The translations under genes were made by a program, and so were the position numbers. From Chamaesiphon sp. GL140_3_metabinner_129_sub (GTDB lineage: Bacteria; Cyanobacteriota; Cyanobacteriia; Cyanobacteriales; Chamaesiphonaceae), in NCBI GenBank assembly GCA_025358725.1, contig JANYIT010000372.1, positions 1 to 39,731 of the forward strand: a stretch of DNA of 39,731 bases, written 5' to 3'. Of the stretch, positions 16,950 to 25,922 are shown piece after piece (position 1 is the first letter of the stretch; each line of letters starts with the position of its first letter). A model generated the notes under the pieces. That model was not told where the DNA came from. It did not search any database and worked only from the letters and a program-made list of their open reading frames with translations.

Positions 16950-18086
16950 ATGCTACTTTCCAAAGGATTTGAAATTGAAGTCTACACGGGCACTCCCCAA
17001 GGAGAGATTGTTGGTTTATCCGATCGAATTGTGGCAGATTTGGATGGGTTCATCATCGAGCCGGATAGTCGCAATGTCGAATATACCACCGCTCCATTCA
17101 ATTCATACGAGCGGTTACTCTGCGCTTTAGTCCGCCCGCGTCGTCAGTTACGCGCTTATCTTCAGACGCTTGGTGACTATACATTGATTCCAGGTAGTAC
17201 CTTATCATTGGGTGGTACAGACAAATTTTATCGTTCCGATCCACAGAATCCTTACCATACATACATCGAACAGACTTACGGTACGAATGTTGTCACGGCT
17301 AGCGTGCATATTAATATCGGAATTAGCGATCCAGAATTATTAATGCGCGCCTGTCGATTAGTTCGAGTCGAAGCTCCACTATATCTGGCATTGAGCGCAG
17401 CGTCTCCGTTCCTCAATGGCGCACCGACTGGCTATCATTCGACTCGCTGGGGACTATTTCCCAAGACACCAAAACATGTCCCCCTCTTTGAGAGTCATGC
17501 CCACCATATTAAATGGGTAAACGAACAGTTAGAGCAAAAGACGATGCAAAATGTTCGTCATCTCTGGTCATCTGTACGTCCTAATGGCGATCGCCGCCCC
17601 TACAACCTCAATCGACTCGAATTGAGAATTTGTGACCTAATTATCGATCCGATCGCCTTGCTCGCCGTTACAAGTCTAATTGAAGCGAGATTATGGCAAC
17701 TGATGGCTAATCCAGATCTCGATCCTTTGGTGATGAGTAGTTTATCCGCTGAAGAATTAGTCGAACTCGCAGATACAAATGAAATGTTAGTCGCCAAATC
17801 CAGTCTTGATGCTACTTTAAGACATTGGCAGGATGGTCGATCGATTACCGCTCATGACTGGGTTGAGGAACTTTATGATGAGGTACATGATTTTGCCAAG
17901 CAACGCGGCTTTGCTTGCTTCCTATCCCCTGTCAAGAAAATTCTCCGCGAGGGCAATACCGCTCAACAATGGCTGAAAATGTACGATCGAGAACCCGACA
18001 CTCAAGCCGTGCTGATCCAAGCGATCGATCGAGTCGAACAACAAGAAATAGAATTAGATCGCTATATCTGTCAATCGGTTGGATAG
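16950..18086 (+). CDS. gshA: Glutamate-cysteine ligase, cyanobacterial type (GCS2 family)
   Basis: 378 residues. It starts MLLSKGFEIEVYTGTPQGEIVGLSD and contains EPDSRNVEYTTAPF, GDYTLIPGSTLSLG, VTASVHINIGI and YHSTRWGLFPKTPKHVPLFESHAHH, which together are characteristic of the cyanobacterial gamma-glutamylcysteine synthetase clade. The enzyme joins glutamate and cysteine with ATP, the first step of glutathione synthesis, important for redox balance in oxygenic phototrophs. gshB is not in the window. The start follows directly on a heptamer array. A GGACGC/GCGTCC hairpin 29 bp after the stop may end the transcript. Confidence 0.93.
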   Translation: MLLSKGFEIEVYTGTPQGEIVGLSDRIVADLDGFIIEPDSRNVEYTTAPFNSYERLLCALVRPRRQLRAYLQTLGDYTLIPGSTLSLGGTDKFYRSDPQNPYHTYIEQTYGTNVVTASVHINIGISDPELLMRACRLVRVEAPLYLALSAASPFLNGAPTGYHSTRWGLFPKTPKHVPLFESHAHHIKWVNEQLEQKTMQNVRHLWSSVRPNGDRRPYNLNRLELRICDLIIDPIALLAVTSLIEARLWQLMANPDLDPLVMSSLSAEELVELADTNEMLVAKSSLDATLRHWQDGRSITAHDWVEELYDEVHDFAKQRGFACFLSPVKKILREGNTAQQWLKMYDREPDTQAVLIQAIDRVEQQEIELDRYICQSVG

Positions 18087-18114
18087 TGAATGGTGGATGG
18101 TGAATTGTGAATTT

Positions 18115-18128
18115 GGACGCAAGCGTCC
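18115..18128 (+). terminator. Short hairpin after gshA
   Basis: A 6-bp GC-rich stem (GGACGC/GCGTCC) with a 2-nt centre, followed by TTATTACT. It is short and lacks a clean T run, so terminator function is only possible. A small heptamer array (CCCATCT type) follows at about 18145-18172. Confidence 0.35.
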
Positions 18129-18342
18129 TTATTACTCCCCAACTCTCATCTCCCATCTCCCATCTCATTTAAAATTCCAATCGATCGAGTGATAAATTCA
18201 AATATAAAGAAAATCTATATATTACGAAAGATTGCAAATTGTTAACAAAATCCGCCTAAACCCGATCCAATATCCGTTTAAGCTACCTTTCACATCCCAG
18301 ATTGACTAAACATCCAATTTCCTGACAGCCGATTTTGAACTT

Positions 18343-18801
18343 ATGCCCCAGTTAGTTTTAGTCAATCCGCAAATTCCCCCCAATACTGGCAATATCGCCC
18401 GTACTTGTGCGGCTACCCGCACCCAATTACACTTAATCGCACCATTAGGCTTTGAAATCACTGATCGTTATCTCAAACGGGCTGGACTAGACTACTGGCC
18501 TTATGTTAGCCTCAAAATTCACTCGTCGATCGCCGCATTTATCGAATTTAGGCTCCAACAGCCTGGACGTAATGTAGGCTTTAGCGTTAGGGGTGCTTGT
18601 AGTCACTTTCAATTTCAATTTCAAGCCGATGACTGGTTGATATTTGGGAGTGAAACGAGTGGACTACCTGCCGAGATGCTGGAACAGTGCGATGCTACTG
18701 TCTACATTCCGATGAGCGAACCCGGCGTTAGAAGCCTTAATCTCTCTGTAAGTGCTGCAGTGGGACTCTTTGAAGCCCAACGTCAAGTGAGTGGGGGATA
18801 G
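18343..18801 (+). CDS. trmL: tRNA (cytidine(34)-2'-O)-methyltransferase, SPOUT family
   Basis: 152 residues, the usual length of TrmL. It carries VLVNPQIPPNTGNIARTCAAT at the N terminus and the knotted SAM-binding motifs IFGSETSGLP and IPMSEPGVRSLNLSVSAAV at the C terminus. TrmL methylates the wobble base of tRNA-Leu isoacceptors using S-adenosylmethionine. It stands as a single gene between gshA and a 0.75-kb intergenic region. An internal variation, RLQQPGRNVGFSVRGACSHFQFQFQ, includes a short duplicated FQ segment, but the catalytic parts look intact. Confidence 0.92.
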   Translation: MPQLVLVNPQIPPNTGNIARTCAATRTQLHLIAPLGFEITDRYLKRAGLDYWPYVSLKIHSSIAAFIEFRLQQPGRNVGFSVRGACSHFQFQFQADDWLIFGSETSGLPAEMLEQCDATVYIPMSEPGVRSLNLSVSAAVGLFEAQRQVSGG

Positions 18802-19571
18802 CGGTACGCAAAGAGCATAGATCCCAGACGGGATCGGGCGAACAGTCCTAATTGACACATATTGATTGTGATGTCATTTTACTCAAAATTAGCTAGAAAA
18901 TAATTGCTGATTTTAGATAAGAAATTTATATCATTCGTTTGTTAGATTTATGCGGATTAAATTAGTAATTACTTATTCTGTATATCAGGAATTTCATCGA
19001 TAATTGCAGTCAAAATCACTCAGCTTGAATTTTTTCGTGTTTTTGGATACAGAAGGTCAACAGCCGAAATACTCCTACGCAAATACACGGTTGTCGATCG
19101 AGTAACTTGTCGTTTAAAGTCGTGGTTATTGCAGTCTTAACTGATGAAGTCAGCAATCAGCAACTCTTCCAGCTCACTAATTCATCACTAATATCCTCGA
19201 TCTCAAAGCCTGTAATCATTCCGTTTAACATCTAATTTACCAATCTTGGGGATCAGACTAAATTACAAATCATTGGTTTAGCCGCTCCAAAGGAGAATCG
19301 TAAAAAACTTGCAAATTATTGCATCTTCACCTAAAGTAGCCTTAGCGATAAGAATCGCTATCAGCACGCGGATAATTCATCGTTTTTGTTTATACCGATC
19401 TGTCGATCGTCTAAAAACACAATCGCTAAAGAATCAGTTTATCTAAACTGCCGTTGTGTGGATATTATTTTTGGTGTGATTGGAGTGAGATGTCAGTTGG
19501 CAGTGAGTTAATTCAATCAATCAGACTTATGCCGCTGACTACCGTTGTACTCAAATTCTAGGAGGTCATTT
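18802..19571 (+). other. Long non-coding stretch upstream of the M23 peptidase
   Basis: About 770 bp, AT-rich, without a gene I can support. A small AGCGAT/ATCGCT hairpin lies near 19345. I looked for a c-di-AMP (ydaO-type) riboswitch, which is often found before cell-wall hydrolase genes, and did not find its conserved blocks. A ten-codon frame (MPLTTVVLKF) at 19529-19561 ends at a TAG that overlaps the AGGAGG of the downstream gene; it could be a leader peptide, but it has no ribosome-binding site of its own. The length suggests a long 5' leader or a small RNA. Confidence 0.3.
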
Positions 19572-19574
19572 TTG

Positions 19575-20477
19575 TTGAAACCCGAAATTACGCAGAAAAA
19601 GGTTAAATTAGTTCATTCACTGAAGCCTCATCAAGATGTGCAGGCGAATCAATCGTCTGAAACAATTCCTGAGCAACCATCAGGCTTGGCAAAGATTGCC
19701 TCTCTGTTTGATAATCATCGGAGCCGCACCTCAGCAGTGATGCTTGGATTAGCAGTATCAATGGGAATCGCTAGTTTCCCAGTCAACTATCTTGATACTG
19801 TTGCAGTCGCTGCTGAATCAGCAGTCGACTCGACAACACCAGCGCATCGCGCTTCCGCACAACAACCATCGGTACTAATTGCACAAGCAGTTGCGCCTAG
19901 TTCTTCTCCGTTGTCAGTTGCCAATCGGACTGACACCAATAATTTACAGTTTGGTGGTGAAGTAACTGTACCAATCAATGTTGCTGCGCCAAAAACTAAA
20001 ACTTTCAAGTCTGCTGCCACTGCGCAGCCATATTTCAACCCCAATAGCACTGGATCTGACGATGAATCGCCGATCAACGGCACAAATGGAACTACACTCG
20101 GTTTCTCTTGGCCAGCAAAAGGCACGCTAACTTCCAGGTTTGGTCGTCGTTGGGGCAGAATGCACAAAGGTATCGATATCGCCGGACCAATCGGCACACC
20201 GATTAATGCTGCTGCTGATGGTACTGTAATCGCGGCAGGTTGGAGTTCGGGTGGTTATGGCAACTTAGTGGAAGTCAGACATCTTGACGGTACCACTACT
20301 CGCTATGGGCACAACAGTCGCTTATCAGTTAGCGTTGGTCAAACTGTCCGTCAGGGCCAACAAGTTGCTGAAATGGGCAGTACGGGGCATAGTACGGGTT
20401 CTCACTTACACTTTGAGATTCGCCCTAGTGGTGGAGATGCAGTCAATCCCATCGCTCATCTTCCAGCAAATAGTTAG
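19575..20477 (+). CDS. M23 family metallopeptidase (LytM-type cell-wall endopeptidase)
   Basis: The track start (TTG 19545) precedes an AGGAGG at 19560-19565, so translation more likely begins at TTG 19575 or 19572, giving about 300 residues. The N-terminal part is cytoplasmic or linker-like with one hydrophobic segment (about VMLGLAVSMGIASFPVNYL), then a low-complexity spacer. The C-terminal LytM domain is complete: GRMHKGIDIAGPIGTPINAAADG (first His and Asp), YGNLVEVRHLDGTTTRYGH and HSTGSHLHFEIRPSGG (HxH motif). Such enzymes cleave peptide cross-links in peptidoglycan or activate amidases during division. The non-ATG start may limit expression. Confidence 0.88.
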   Translation: MKPEITQKKVKLVHSLKPHQDVQANQSSETIPEQPSGLAKIASLFDNHRSRTSAVMLGLAVSMGIASFPVNYLDTVAVAAESAVDSTTPAHRASAQQPSVLIAQAVAPSSSPLSVANRTDTNNLQFGGEVTVPINVAAPKTKTFKSAATAQPYFNPNSTGSDDESPINGTNGTTLGFSWPAKGTLTSRFGRRWGRMHKGIDIAGPIGTPINAAADGTVIAAGWSSGGYGNLVEVRHLDGTTTRYGHNSRLSVSVGQTVRQGQQVAEMGSTGHSTGSHLHFEIRPSGGDAVNPIAHLPANS

Positions 20478-20642
20478 GTCGCAGCATGGGATAGAACAAA
20501 TTGATCTGTTGCCAAACTACTTTCGATTTTACTTCTTTCCTGGAGGCGATCGGGTTCGTAAAATAGCTGTTGACTAAAATATTCGACAGTAATGGTCATA
20601 AAGCAGCTTTTTCATGCTATGATCGTATACGTTAAATAGCAC

Positions 20643-20715
20643 GGCTCAATAGCTCAGTCGGTAGAGTAGGGGACTCATAAGCCCTTGGTCGTCAGTTCAA
20701 GTCTGACTTGAGCCA
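20643..20715 (+). tRNA. tRNA with CAT anticodon (probably elongator tRNA-Met)
   Basis: 73 nt. The acceptor stem GGCTCAA/TTGAGCC pairs perfectly with discriminator A; the D arm (GCTC/GAGT), anticodon loop CTCATAA and T arm (GTCAG, loop TTCAAGT, CTGAC) are canonical. CAT can be initiator Met, elongator Met or lysidine-modified Ile. The paired first base of the acceptor stem rules out a typical initiator, and the overall form suits elongator Met. The last anticodon-stem pair (31-39) is an A-G mismatch. CCA is not encoded. Confidence 0.93.
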
Positions 20716-20808
20716 TATTTCAATCAGTCGCCAGTAGTAATATCCTAACTTTTAATTTTAAGATTAGGTATAACTGCTGGTAATTTCTTTACATTTATTT
20801 TCATCATA

Positions 20809-21849
20809 TTGACAGAAAACTTTCGATCGGAATTACAGTTAGCTTGGCAAGGTCAGTTGAGCGATTTTGTGACTGCCTTGGTCTATTCACCAAATGGTCT
20901 AGCTTGGGCGGCAAGCTCTGCTGCTGGAGAAGTTGTTTGGAATGATGGACTAAGTGAAATGGTGGTCTTGCAAGCTGCCGATGGGTATTCGATCGAGAGA
21001 ATTGCGTTTAGTGCTGATAGTTGTTGGCTTGCTGCTGGCGGGCAAGCTGGACAATTATTAATTTGGAATTGTGCAGACACAAATCTCCCACCACAGCAAG
21101 TTAGTAGTATTAACTTGAACAAGTGGATCGAGCAGCTAGCTTGGCATCCAACCAAACCATATCTAGCCGTAAGTTATGGTTCGCAATTAAAAATTTGGGA
21201 CATCCTTACATCTACGGAGACAGTTGCCTGGAAATTCGATCAATCCTCTATTTTCGATCTGGCATGGCATCCATCTGGGGAATATCTCGCTATCGCTGGA
21301 TACAAAGGTGTACAAATTTGGTCGCCCAGAGATATTGCGGCACCACAGCACAGTGTCGAAGTAGCTACAGCTAGTATCAAGATTGCTTGGTCTGGTGATG
21401 GTCGCTATCTAGTGATGGGTAATCTCGATCGAACCCTCACTATTCTAGATTGGCATCATCCTGATGACTCATGGACTTTACAAGGTTGTCCTGGTAAAAT
21501 TCGACAGCTCAGTTGGCTCGAAGGAACAGCGACCCCCTGTCTGGCGGTAGCTAGCGGGACAGCAATCGTTCTTTGGCACTTGACCTCAGATGCCACAATC
21601 TGGAATGGCCAACTCTTGGAGGGTCATCAAGATACCGTCGAGGCACTTGCAGCTCACCCTCATGCGCCCATTTTGGCATCTGGAGGTGCGGATGGATATA
21701 CTTGTCTGTGGTCAGCACAGGGATCGATCGAACAAATCTTGAATAATATCGTCAGTCAATTTACGACGTTAGGATGGCATCCTCATGGCACTGATTTAGC
21801 CACAGGTAGTCAGGCTGGAGAGATTGGATTGTGGACAATACCAGCATAA
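20809..21849 (+). CDS. WD40 repeat protein
   Basis: 346 residues. Seven repeats ending in W-D-like strands can be traced: LIWNCAD, LKIWDI, VQIWSP, LTILDWH, IVLWHL, TCLWSA and IGLWTIP, with frequent LAWHPSGEYLAIAG-type segments. This suggests one seven-bladed propeller and little else; there is no signal peptide or attached enzymatic domain. WD40 propellers serve as protein-binding platforms; the partner here is unknown. The start is the TTG used by the track. No good Shine-Dalgarno sequence or ATG is present before residue 40, so the exact start is uncertain. Confidence 0.82.
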   Translation: MTENFRSELQLAWQGQLSDFVTALVYSPNGLAWAASSAAGEVVWNDGLSEMVVLQAADGYSIERIAFSADSCWLAAGGQAGQLLIWNCADTNLPPQQVSSINLNKWIEQLAWHPTKPYLAVSYGSQLKIWDILTSTETVAWKFDQSSIFDLAWHPSGEYLAIAGYKGVQIWSPRDIAAPQHSVEVATASIKIAWSGDGRYLVMGNLDRTLTILDWHHPDDSWTLQGCPGKIRQLSWLEGTATPCLAVASGTAIVLWHLTSDATIWNGQLLEGHQDTVEALAAHPHAPILASGGADGYTCLWSAQGSIEQILNNIVSQFTTLGWHPHGTDLATGSQAGEIGLWTIPA

Positions 21850-22224
21850 ATACTGATGGGGTAGTAAAAAAAACATGATAAGATTGTCGTAACATCATCA
21901 GGATGCTATAGACTTAGTTAATTTTATTGCAGACCGATCACGTATAAATATTAACTGTGACAAACAACATTAGCAGCTAACTAGATTTAGCTACAACTAG
22001 GTTGATAATTCGTCTACTACGGTTGTCCTTAATACCAACTAACTAGAAGTACGTAAGTATAATCTCACTCTAACTTCCAGTTTTGAGTAATAAATACATC
22101 TGTATTGGGTAGAAATAAGCCAAAAGTACTATCGATGACTCGATCGAATCTAAATAGAGTTGGTAGATTACTTGCAAGTCACAGCAAATAAACATTTTCA
22201 TTATTTTATAGAGCTAATTCAAAA
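21850..22224. other. Intergenic stretch, no gene seen
   Basis: About 375 bp of AT-rich sequence between the WD40 gene and the exported protein gene. No RNA gene or repeat array was recognised; it presumably holds the promoter of the downstream gene. Confidence 0.4.
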
Positions 22225-23538
22225 ATGTTAAAAATTTGGCTTACCTGGTTACAACCTAGTCTTGGTGTTTTTGGAACAGCGTTAGTGTTATCTAGCCCTC
22301 TGTTTGCTAATGCTGCGCCCAAACCAGTAGTAGTTAGCAATATTAACAAAACACCAGCACATTCTTCACAATGGAGCCATGTAAAATCTGCTGACAGATC
22401 GATCGAACAAGAATTAGCGAATGGGATTGCTGGTACTCCAGATCTGGCCATTCGTCAACTAGCTATCAGTTCGATGGGGGCAAATGTTGTCGCTCAGTCA
22501 ACTAGTTCTACCATCAAAACGCCCAAAAGTAACCGGAATCCTCTAGCTAGCTTCGTTGCCCCCTCAGCAAGATTGCCGCAGCTCTCGGCAAAGGGCATCA
22601 AGCCACGGCAAGGCGGGCACTCCCTAGCATTAGCTCGTCTAAACAAACCTAAAATTACTGTACCAGTACCAGGATTATTCATTGGCACCGCCGATGTTCG
22701 GGTATCCAATAAATTTTTACCTAACGTCAAGCCCATCAGTCAATCAATCGCATCTACTACAGAAATCGGTGCGCCGACACCTTTATCAGCAATGATGGCT
22801 GCAAAAACGGCAGTCGATCCTTTTCCTGTCGTGCGTCCAGAGCTGATGCAAAAGCTACAAGGAATTTCTACAGCATCAGCAGTTCAGGCAGCACCACATG
22901 CTCTGAATCCAATTGCGGCAATTCCATCTAACCGAAATAAGGTTGTGGCACCAAAGACAATTAGTGTAAAGGCTGTGGTACCTCAATCACTAGATCCGAT
23001 TGCCGCTATCCCCTCTGGATTGCAACGGTTACTAGGTAATAACCTCAACAGTCAGCCAACAGTTGCGGCGGTACCATTAGCAAAGACAATTGCGCCGAAA
23101 CCAGGCTCACTCCTGGCTCTGCAATATTTAACTTCTCCTACGGTTACGCCTGTATCAGTTAGTGCCGCTAGCCTCCAGTTAGCTACGTCCCAAGCCTACA
23201 CCAGCGTACCAAAATTTAGTATTCCTGGAGAAACGCTCTTGGCTGGTAGAGCGATGAAGCCTGTTGTTAATTTGGTAGCTATTAAGCGCGTACAAAAGAA
23301 CTTGGTAACTACAGTTGCTGAGCGCAAAGACAACTATGTAGCCATCATGAACGATCGACACTTAACACCTGCATCAAAGTCTTGGACAGTCGTCGATCAA
23401 CGTAACACTTTGGGTGGGTTAATTTTAGGATCTCAACCGCTAGCAACAGTGACTAGAGTAGTGAATTTAACACCAACGAGCACTGTGAAGGCTCATACCT
23501 CTGGACTTGCAGGTCGGAATCTAGCTGATTTTAACTAG
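22225..23538 (+). CDS. Exported Ala/Thr/Pro-rich protein of unknown function
   Basis: 437 residues. The N terminus has a signal peptide (LKIWLTWLQPSLGVFGTALVLSSPLFANAA, probable cleavage after ANA-A). The mature part is rich in A, T, P, S and V with few charged runs and looks largely unfolded. A short motif occurs twice: ALNPIAAIPSNRN and SLDPIAAIPSGLQRLLGNN, about 37 residues apart. I do not recognise a family or catalytic motif. It may be a cell-wall or periplasmic structural protein. It is convergent with the phycocyanin operon and ends 22 bp before a strong bidirectional terminator. Confidence 0.7.
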   Translation: MLKIWLTWLQPSLGVFGTALVLSSPLFANAAPKPVVVSNINKTPAHSSQWSHVKSADRSIEQELANGIAGTPDLAIRQLAISSMGANVVAQSTSSTIKTPKSNRNPLASFVAPSARLPQLSAKGIKPRQGGHSLALARLNKPKITVPVPGLFIGTADVRVSNKFLPNVKPISQSIASTTEIGAPTPLSAMMAAKTAVDPFPVVRPELMQKLQGISTASAVQAAPHALNPIAAIPSNRNKVVAPKTISVKAVVPQSLDPIAAIPSGLQRLLGNNLNSQPTVAAVPLAKTIAPKPGSLLALQYLTSPTVTPVSVSAASLQLATSQAYTSVPKFSIPGETLLAGRAMKPVVNLVAIKRVQKNLVTTVAERKDNYVAIMNDRHLTPASKSWTVVDQRNTLGGLILGSQPLATVTRVVNLTPTSTVKAHTSGLAGRNLADFN

Positions 23539-23560
23539 TATTTTACTACAATGTAAACCT

Positions 23561-23600
23561 AAAATCCCCTACTTGTAAGAGCACAAGTAGGGGATTTTTG
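23561..23600. terminator. Strong bidirectional terminator
   Basis: A 15-bp perfect stem (AAATCCCCTACTTGT and its complement) with a 6-nt loop, flanked by A and T tracts. It separates the exported-protein gene from the convergent cpcD and should end both transcripts. Confidence 0.88.
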
Positions 23601-23642
23601 CTCAAATCTAATTGGTGGGAGCAATCTAAATCCCTATGAGAT

Positions 23643-23873
23643 TTAGCCTAATGGATGAATACTGACAATTGTGCCACCCATTCTCAAAATCTGCTGCATC
23701 TTTTCATTCATCCGATTATGGGGAACTTGCACAAAAGTGCTAGCACTAGTGCGAATCTGACGATCGGATTGAACGGTGATATCATTTTGCTGTAATCCGG
23801 TTACTTCGTAGACGAAAATCCGGTTATCGGCTGTCGCACTCGAACCTCTAGAAAAAGCTGATTGTCCTAACAT
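23643..23873 (-). CDS. cpcD: Phycobilisome rod-capping linker CpcD
   Basis: 76 residues, a normal CpcD length, with the CpcD fold pattern NRIFVYEVTGLQQN, ...FVQVPHNRMNEKMQQILRMGGTIVSI. CpcD sits at the core-distal end of the rod and stops rod growth. The ATG has GAGGA about 10 bp upstream. It is the last gene of the cpc operon, before a terminator; cpcE and cpcF, often downstream, are not here. Confidence 0.95.
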   Translation of the reverse strand: MLGQSAFSRGSSATADNRIFVYEVTGLQQNDITVQSDRQIRTSASTFVQVPHNRMNEKMQQILRMGGTIVSIHPLG

Positions 23874-23926
23874 TTAGTTTAATTCCTCATTAATAAGTGA
23901 ATAAGTGGAAAATGTTATTTTTCCTA

Positions 23927-23948
23927 CGCCAACACGTTGGTGTTGGCG
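23927..23948. repeat. Hairpin between cpcC1 and cpcD
   Basis: A perfect 9-bp palindromic stem (CGCCAACAC, loop GTTG) in the 87-bp gap between the two linker genes. It belongs to the family of GTTGGCG-containing dispersed palindromes seen elsewhere in the window and could stabilise the upstream transcript. Confidence 0.6.
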
Positions 23949-23960
23949 ATAGACGTAAGA

Positions 23961-24827
23961 TTAAGCTAAGGTAACACTAGCTACTTTGCCACCAATCTTA
24001 TTGATGTACTGAAGTGTGCTGTTGAGTTGTTCGTAGGAAACGATAAACTCCTTGTTACTGCGGCGCACGCGGGGATAGCGGGGTAGGCTAATACTCGCTA
24101 CTTCAATCCGATAGAGTCGGTTTGATTCGCCCATTGTCGATCGACCAAATACCCGATTAGGCATCGAACTTTCAGCAGTACCTTGGTATGCAAAGCCATC
24201 ATTACCACCAGAAGGGGGAATCACTGCGGAAGTACTGTTGCTACCGAGTTCGCCAGCTAGACGAGATTTGCTACCAGCGACTTGGGATGTATCGCTATTT
24301 GCATAGCCCCGATAGAGCCGGAACATCCGGGTAAATCCTTGGGTTTGTTGACCGATTTGATACTCGAAACTGCGACAGTAAGGGACGATCGAATCCCCAA
24401 AATTCTCGTCATATTCGTTAGAATCGATATAAGAATCGATATCGGCATCATAACCGTGGTTTTGATATCGATCGAGATGTTCGATTACTTCAGACTCGTT
24501 ATAGGGAGCGCGTCCTAGTAGGTGTTTGCAGTGTAATTCGATCGCGCGAGTCTGAAAAACTGCGTGAAAAAATTTGTTTTTATATAGCTCAGATTTAGCG
24601 ACACCGCGCACGAATTCCCGTACGGTAATTTGACCGTTGCAGAGCAGGGATTCGAGTCCAACGAGGCGTTCGTTTGCCATCAAATAGTCGTTGCCTAGTA
24701 CCTGACGGTAGACGGCACGGATCACGATTTGGGCATCGGCTGGAGACCAGTTACTGCGTAGTTCGAGCGGTTTAGCATCGCTGTAGGCAGTAGTGCCTAA
24801 GCGAGCAGCTCCTGTTGTAATTGCCAC
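23961..24827 (-). CDS. cpcC: Phycocyanin rod linker CpcC (distal copy)
   Basis: 288 residues with a GTG start, supported by AAGGAG 8 bp upstream. Residues about 20-150 form the phycobilisome linker domain PF00427 ([52 protein letters not shown]), and the C-terminal 60 residues form a CpcD-like domain ([11 protein letters not shown]...[22 protein letters not shown]). CpcC joins phycocyanin hexamers within the rod. The second, clearly paralogous linker lies immediately upstream in the operon, so the rods are probably built from three phycocyanin hexamers, with each linker at a distinct level. Confidence 0.93.
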   Translation of the reverse strand: MAITTGAARLGTTAYSDAKPLELRSNWSPADAQIVIRAVYRQVLGNDYLMANERLVGLESLLCNGQITVREFVRGVAKSELYKNKFFHAVFQTRAIELHCKHLLGRAPYNESEVIEHLDRYQNHGYDADIDSYIDSNEYDENFGDSIVPYCRSFEYQIGQQTQGFTRMFRLYRGYANSDTSQVAGSKSRLAGELGSNSTSAVIPPSGGNDGFAYQGTAESSMPNRVFGRSTMGESNRLYRIEVASISLPRYPRVRRSNKEFIVSYEQLNSTLQYINKIGGKVASVTLA

Positions 24828-24901
24828 AGATTTTGCTCCTTATATTTTATTTATTAGCTATTTGTGTACAAGCAAGTCGAAACAGACTGCGGCGGAGATC
24901 T

Positions 24902-24985
24902 ACCCACCCCCCCCTACGGGTACCCCTCCAAGGAGGGGATTTTTCCGACTCCCTCCCCTTGTAAAGGGGAGGGCTGGGGTGGGGT
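24902..24985. repeat. Dispersed palindromic repeat between the two cpcC genes
   Basis: Contains two hairpins, CCCCTCC/GGAGGGG (24923-24938) and CTCCCCTT/AAGGGGAG (24953-24971), flanked by GGGGTGGG-type sequence. It resembles the common cyanobacterial repeat built on CCCCTCCTTGGAGGGG. Its location inside the operon could affect relative linker levels. Confidence 0.65.
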
Positions 24986-24991
24986 AAAATT

Positions 24992-25807
24992 CTAAGCCCT
25001 GTCGATACTGACAACCCGACTACCACGCTGGTTCAAGCGTTGGAGCGTGCTATTGAGTTGCTCATAAGTCACGAGACACTCGCTCGAACTGCGACGGACT
25101 TGAGTAGTGCGACTGCGATTAGCTTGAACGATACTAATCCGGTACATTTGTCCCCGCGATCCTTTAGCATTACCAGCTAAACCGCGACCTGAATTAGGCG
25201 TGCGGACGGTGGATGCTGAACTGTGAGCCAATTCTGTCGTCAGTGCCGCACCCTTGTTATTGCCTTGAGCGCGATCGCTATTGGCATAACCCTGGTACAG
25301 TTGGAACATCCGCGTAAAACCAACACTTGTTTGTCCCCGTTGGGTAGCAAAACCACGATGGTAAGGTACAACAGCTTCGCCAAAGCTGTCTTGATATTCC
25401 ATTGAGTCCATGTAAGAGTCGATTTCAGCCGTGTAGCCACGATCAATAAACCGATTTACATGTTCGGTAATTTCCGCCTCATTCGCTGGGGCACGACCTA
25501 ATAAGTGCTTAAAGGTCAGTTCGATGAACCGCACTTGGGGAGTCGAATAAAAGAATTTTTGTTTATATAGTTCTGATTGTGCCAATGCCCGCACAAAATC
25601 CCGCACGGTCATCGCTCCATTCTGGAGGAGTGATTCCGCACTGGTTAACCTGTCGCTTTCCATGATATGGTCGTTGCCGAAGACCTGCCGATAAGCAGCC
25701 CAAATTACAGCCCGAACATTATCCTCAGAGTTCGTCCGCAGCTCTACTGGCGAGTTACCAGCAAACGGCTCAAACCCTAACTGTCTTGCAGCCATAGAAC
25801 TTGTCAT
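24992..25807 (-). CDS. cpcC: Phycocyanin rod linker CpcC (proximal copy)
   Basis: Start chosen at [17 protein letters not shown] (271 residues), which has AAGGA about 9 bp upstream; the longer track start lies inside the intergenic hairpin. The protein has the PF00427 linker domain ([56 protein letters not shown]) and a CpcD-like C terminus ([13 protein letters not shown]...[20 protein letters not shown]). It connects phycocyanin hexamers in phycobilisome rods. It differs substantially from the second copy, particularly in the spacer between the two domains. Confidence 0.93.
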   Translation of the reverse strand: MTSSMAARQLGFEPFAGNSPVELRTNSEDNVRAVIWAAYRQVFGNDHIMESDRLTSAESLLQNGAMTVRDFVRALAQSELYKQKFFYSTPQVRFIELTFKHLLGRAPANEAEITEHVNRFIDRGYTAEIDSYMDSMEYQDSFGEAVVPYHRGFATQRGQTSVGFTRMFQLYQGYANSDRAQGNNKGAALTTELAHSSASTVRTPNSGRGLAGNAKGSRGQMYRISIVQANRSRTTQVRRSSSECLVTYEQLNSTLQRLNQRGSRVVSIDRA

Positions 25808-25840
25808 AGTGCTATTCCTTAATTTATATGTGCTTACAAC

Positions 25841-25910
25841 AATCCCAGAGCCACAGGACATCATTCGTTCCCACCCTTGAGCACGAATGACAGCCTATAG
25901 TTCTGGGAAT
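25841..25910 (-). promoter_or_regulatory. Large nested hairpin between cpcA and cpcC
   Basis: An outer stem TCCCAGA/TCTGGGA and an inner stem CATTCGT/ACGAATG enclose about 14 nt. A hairpin at this place, after cpcA, commonly acts as a partial terminator or mRNA stabiliser in cyanobacteria, making phycocyanin subunits far more abundant than linkers. That role is inferred from position. Confidence 0.65.
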
Positions 25911-25922
25911 TTTAGGAGCAAA

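Noticed and set aside
18802-19571. c-di-AMP riboswitch before the M23 peptidase
   Set aside because: The conserved blocks of the ydaO class could not be found on reading the region.
20284-20577. 97-aa ORF overlapping the M23 peptidase end
   Set aside because: Most of it is an out-of-frame shadow of the LytM domain.
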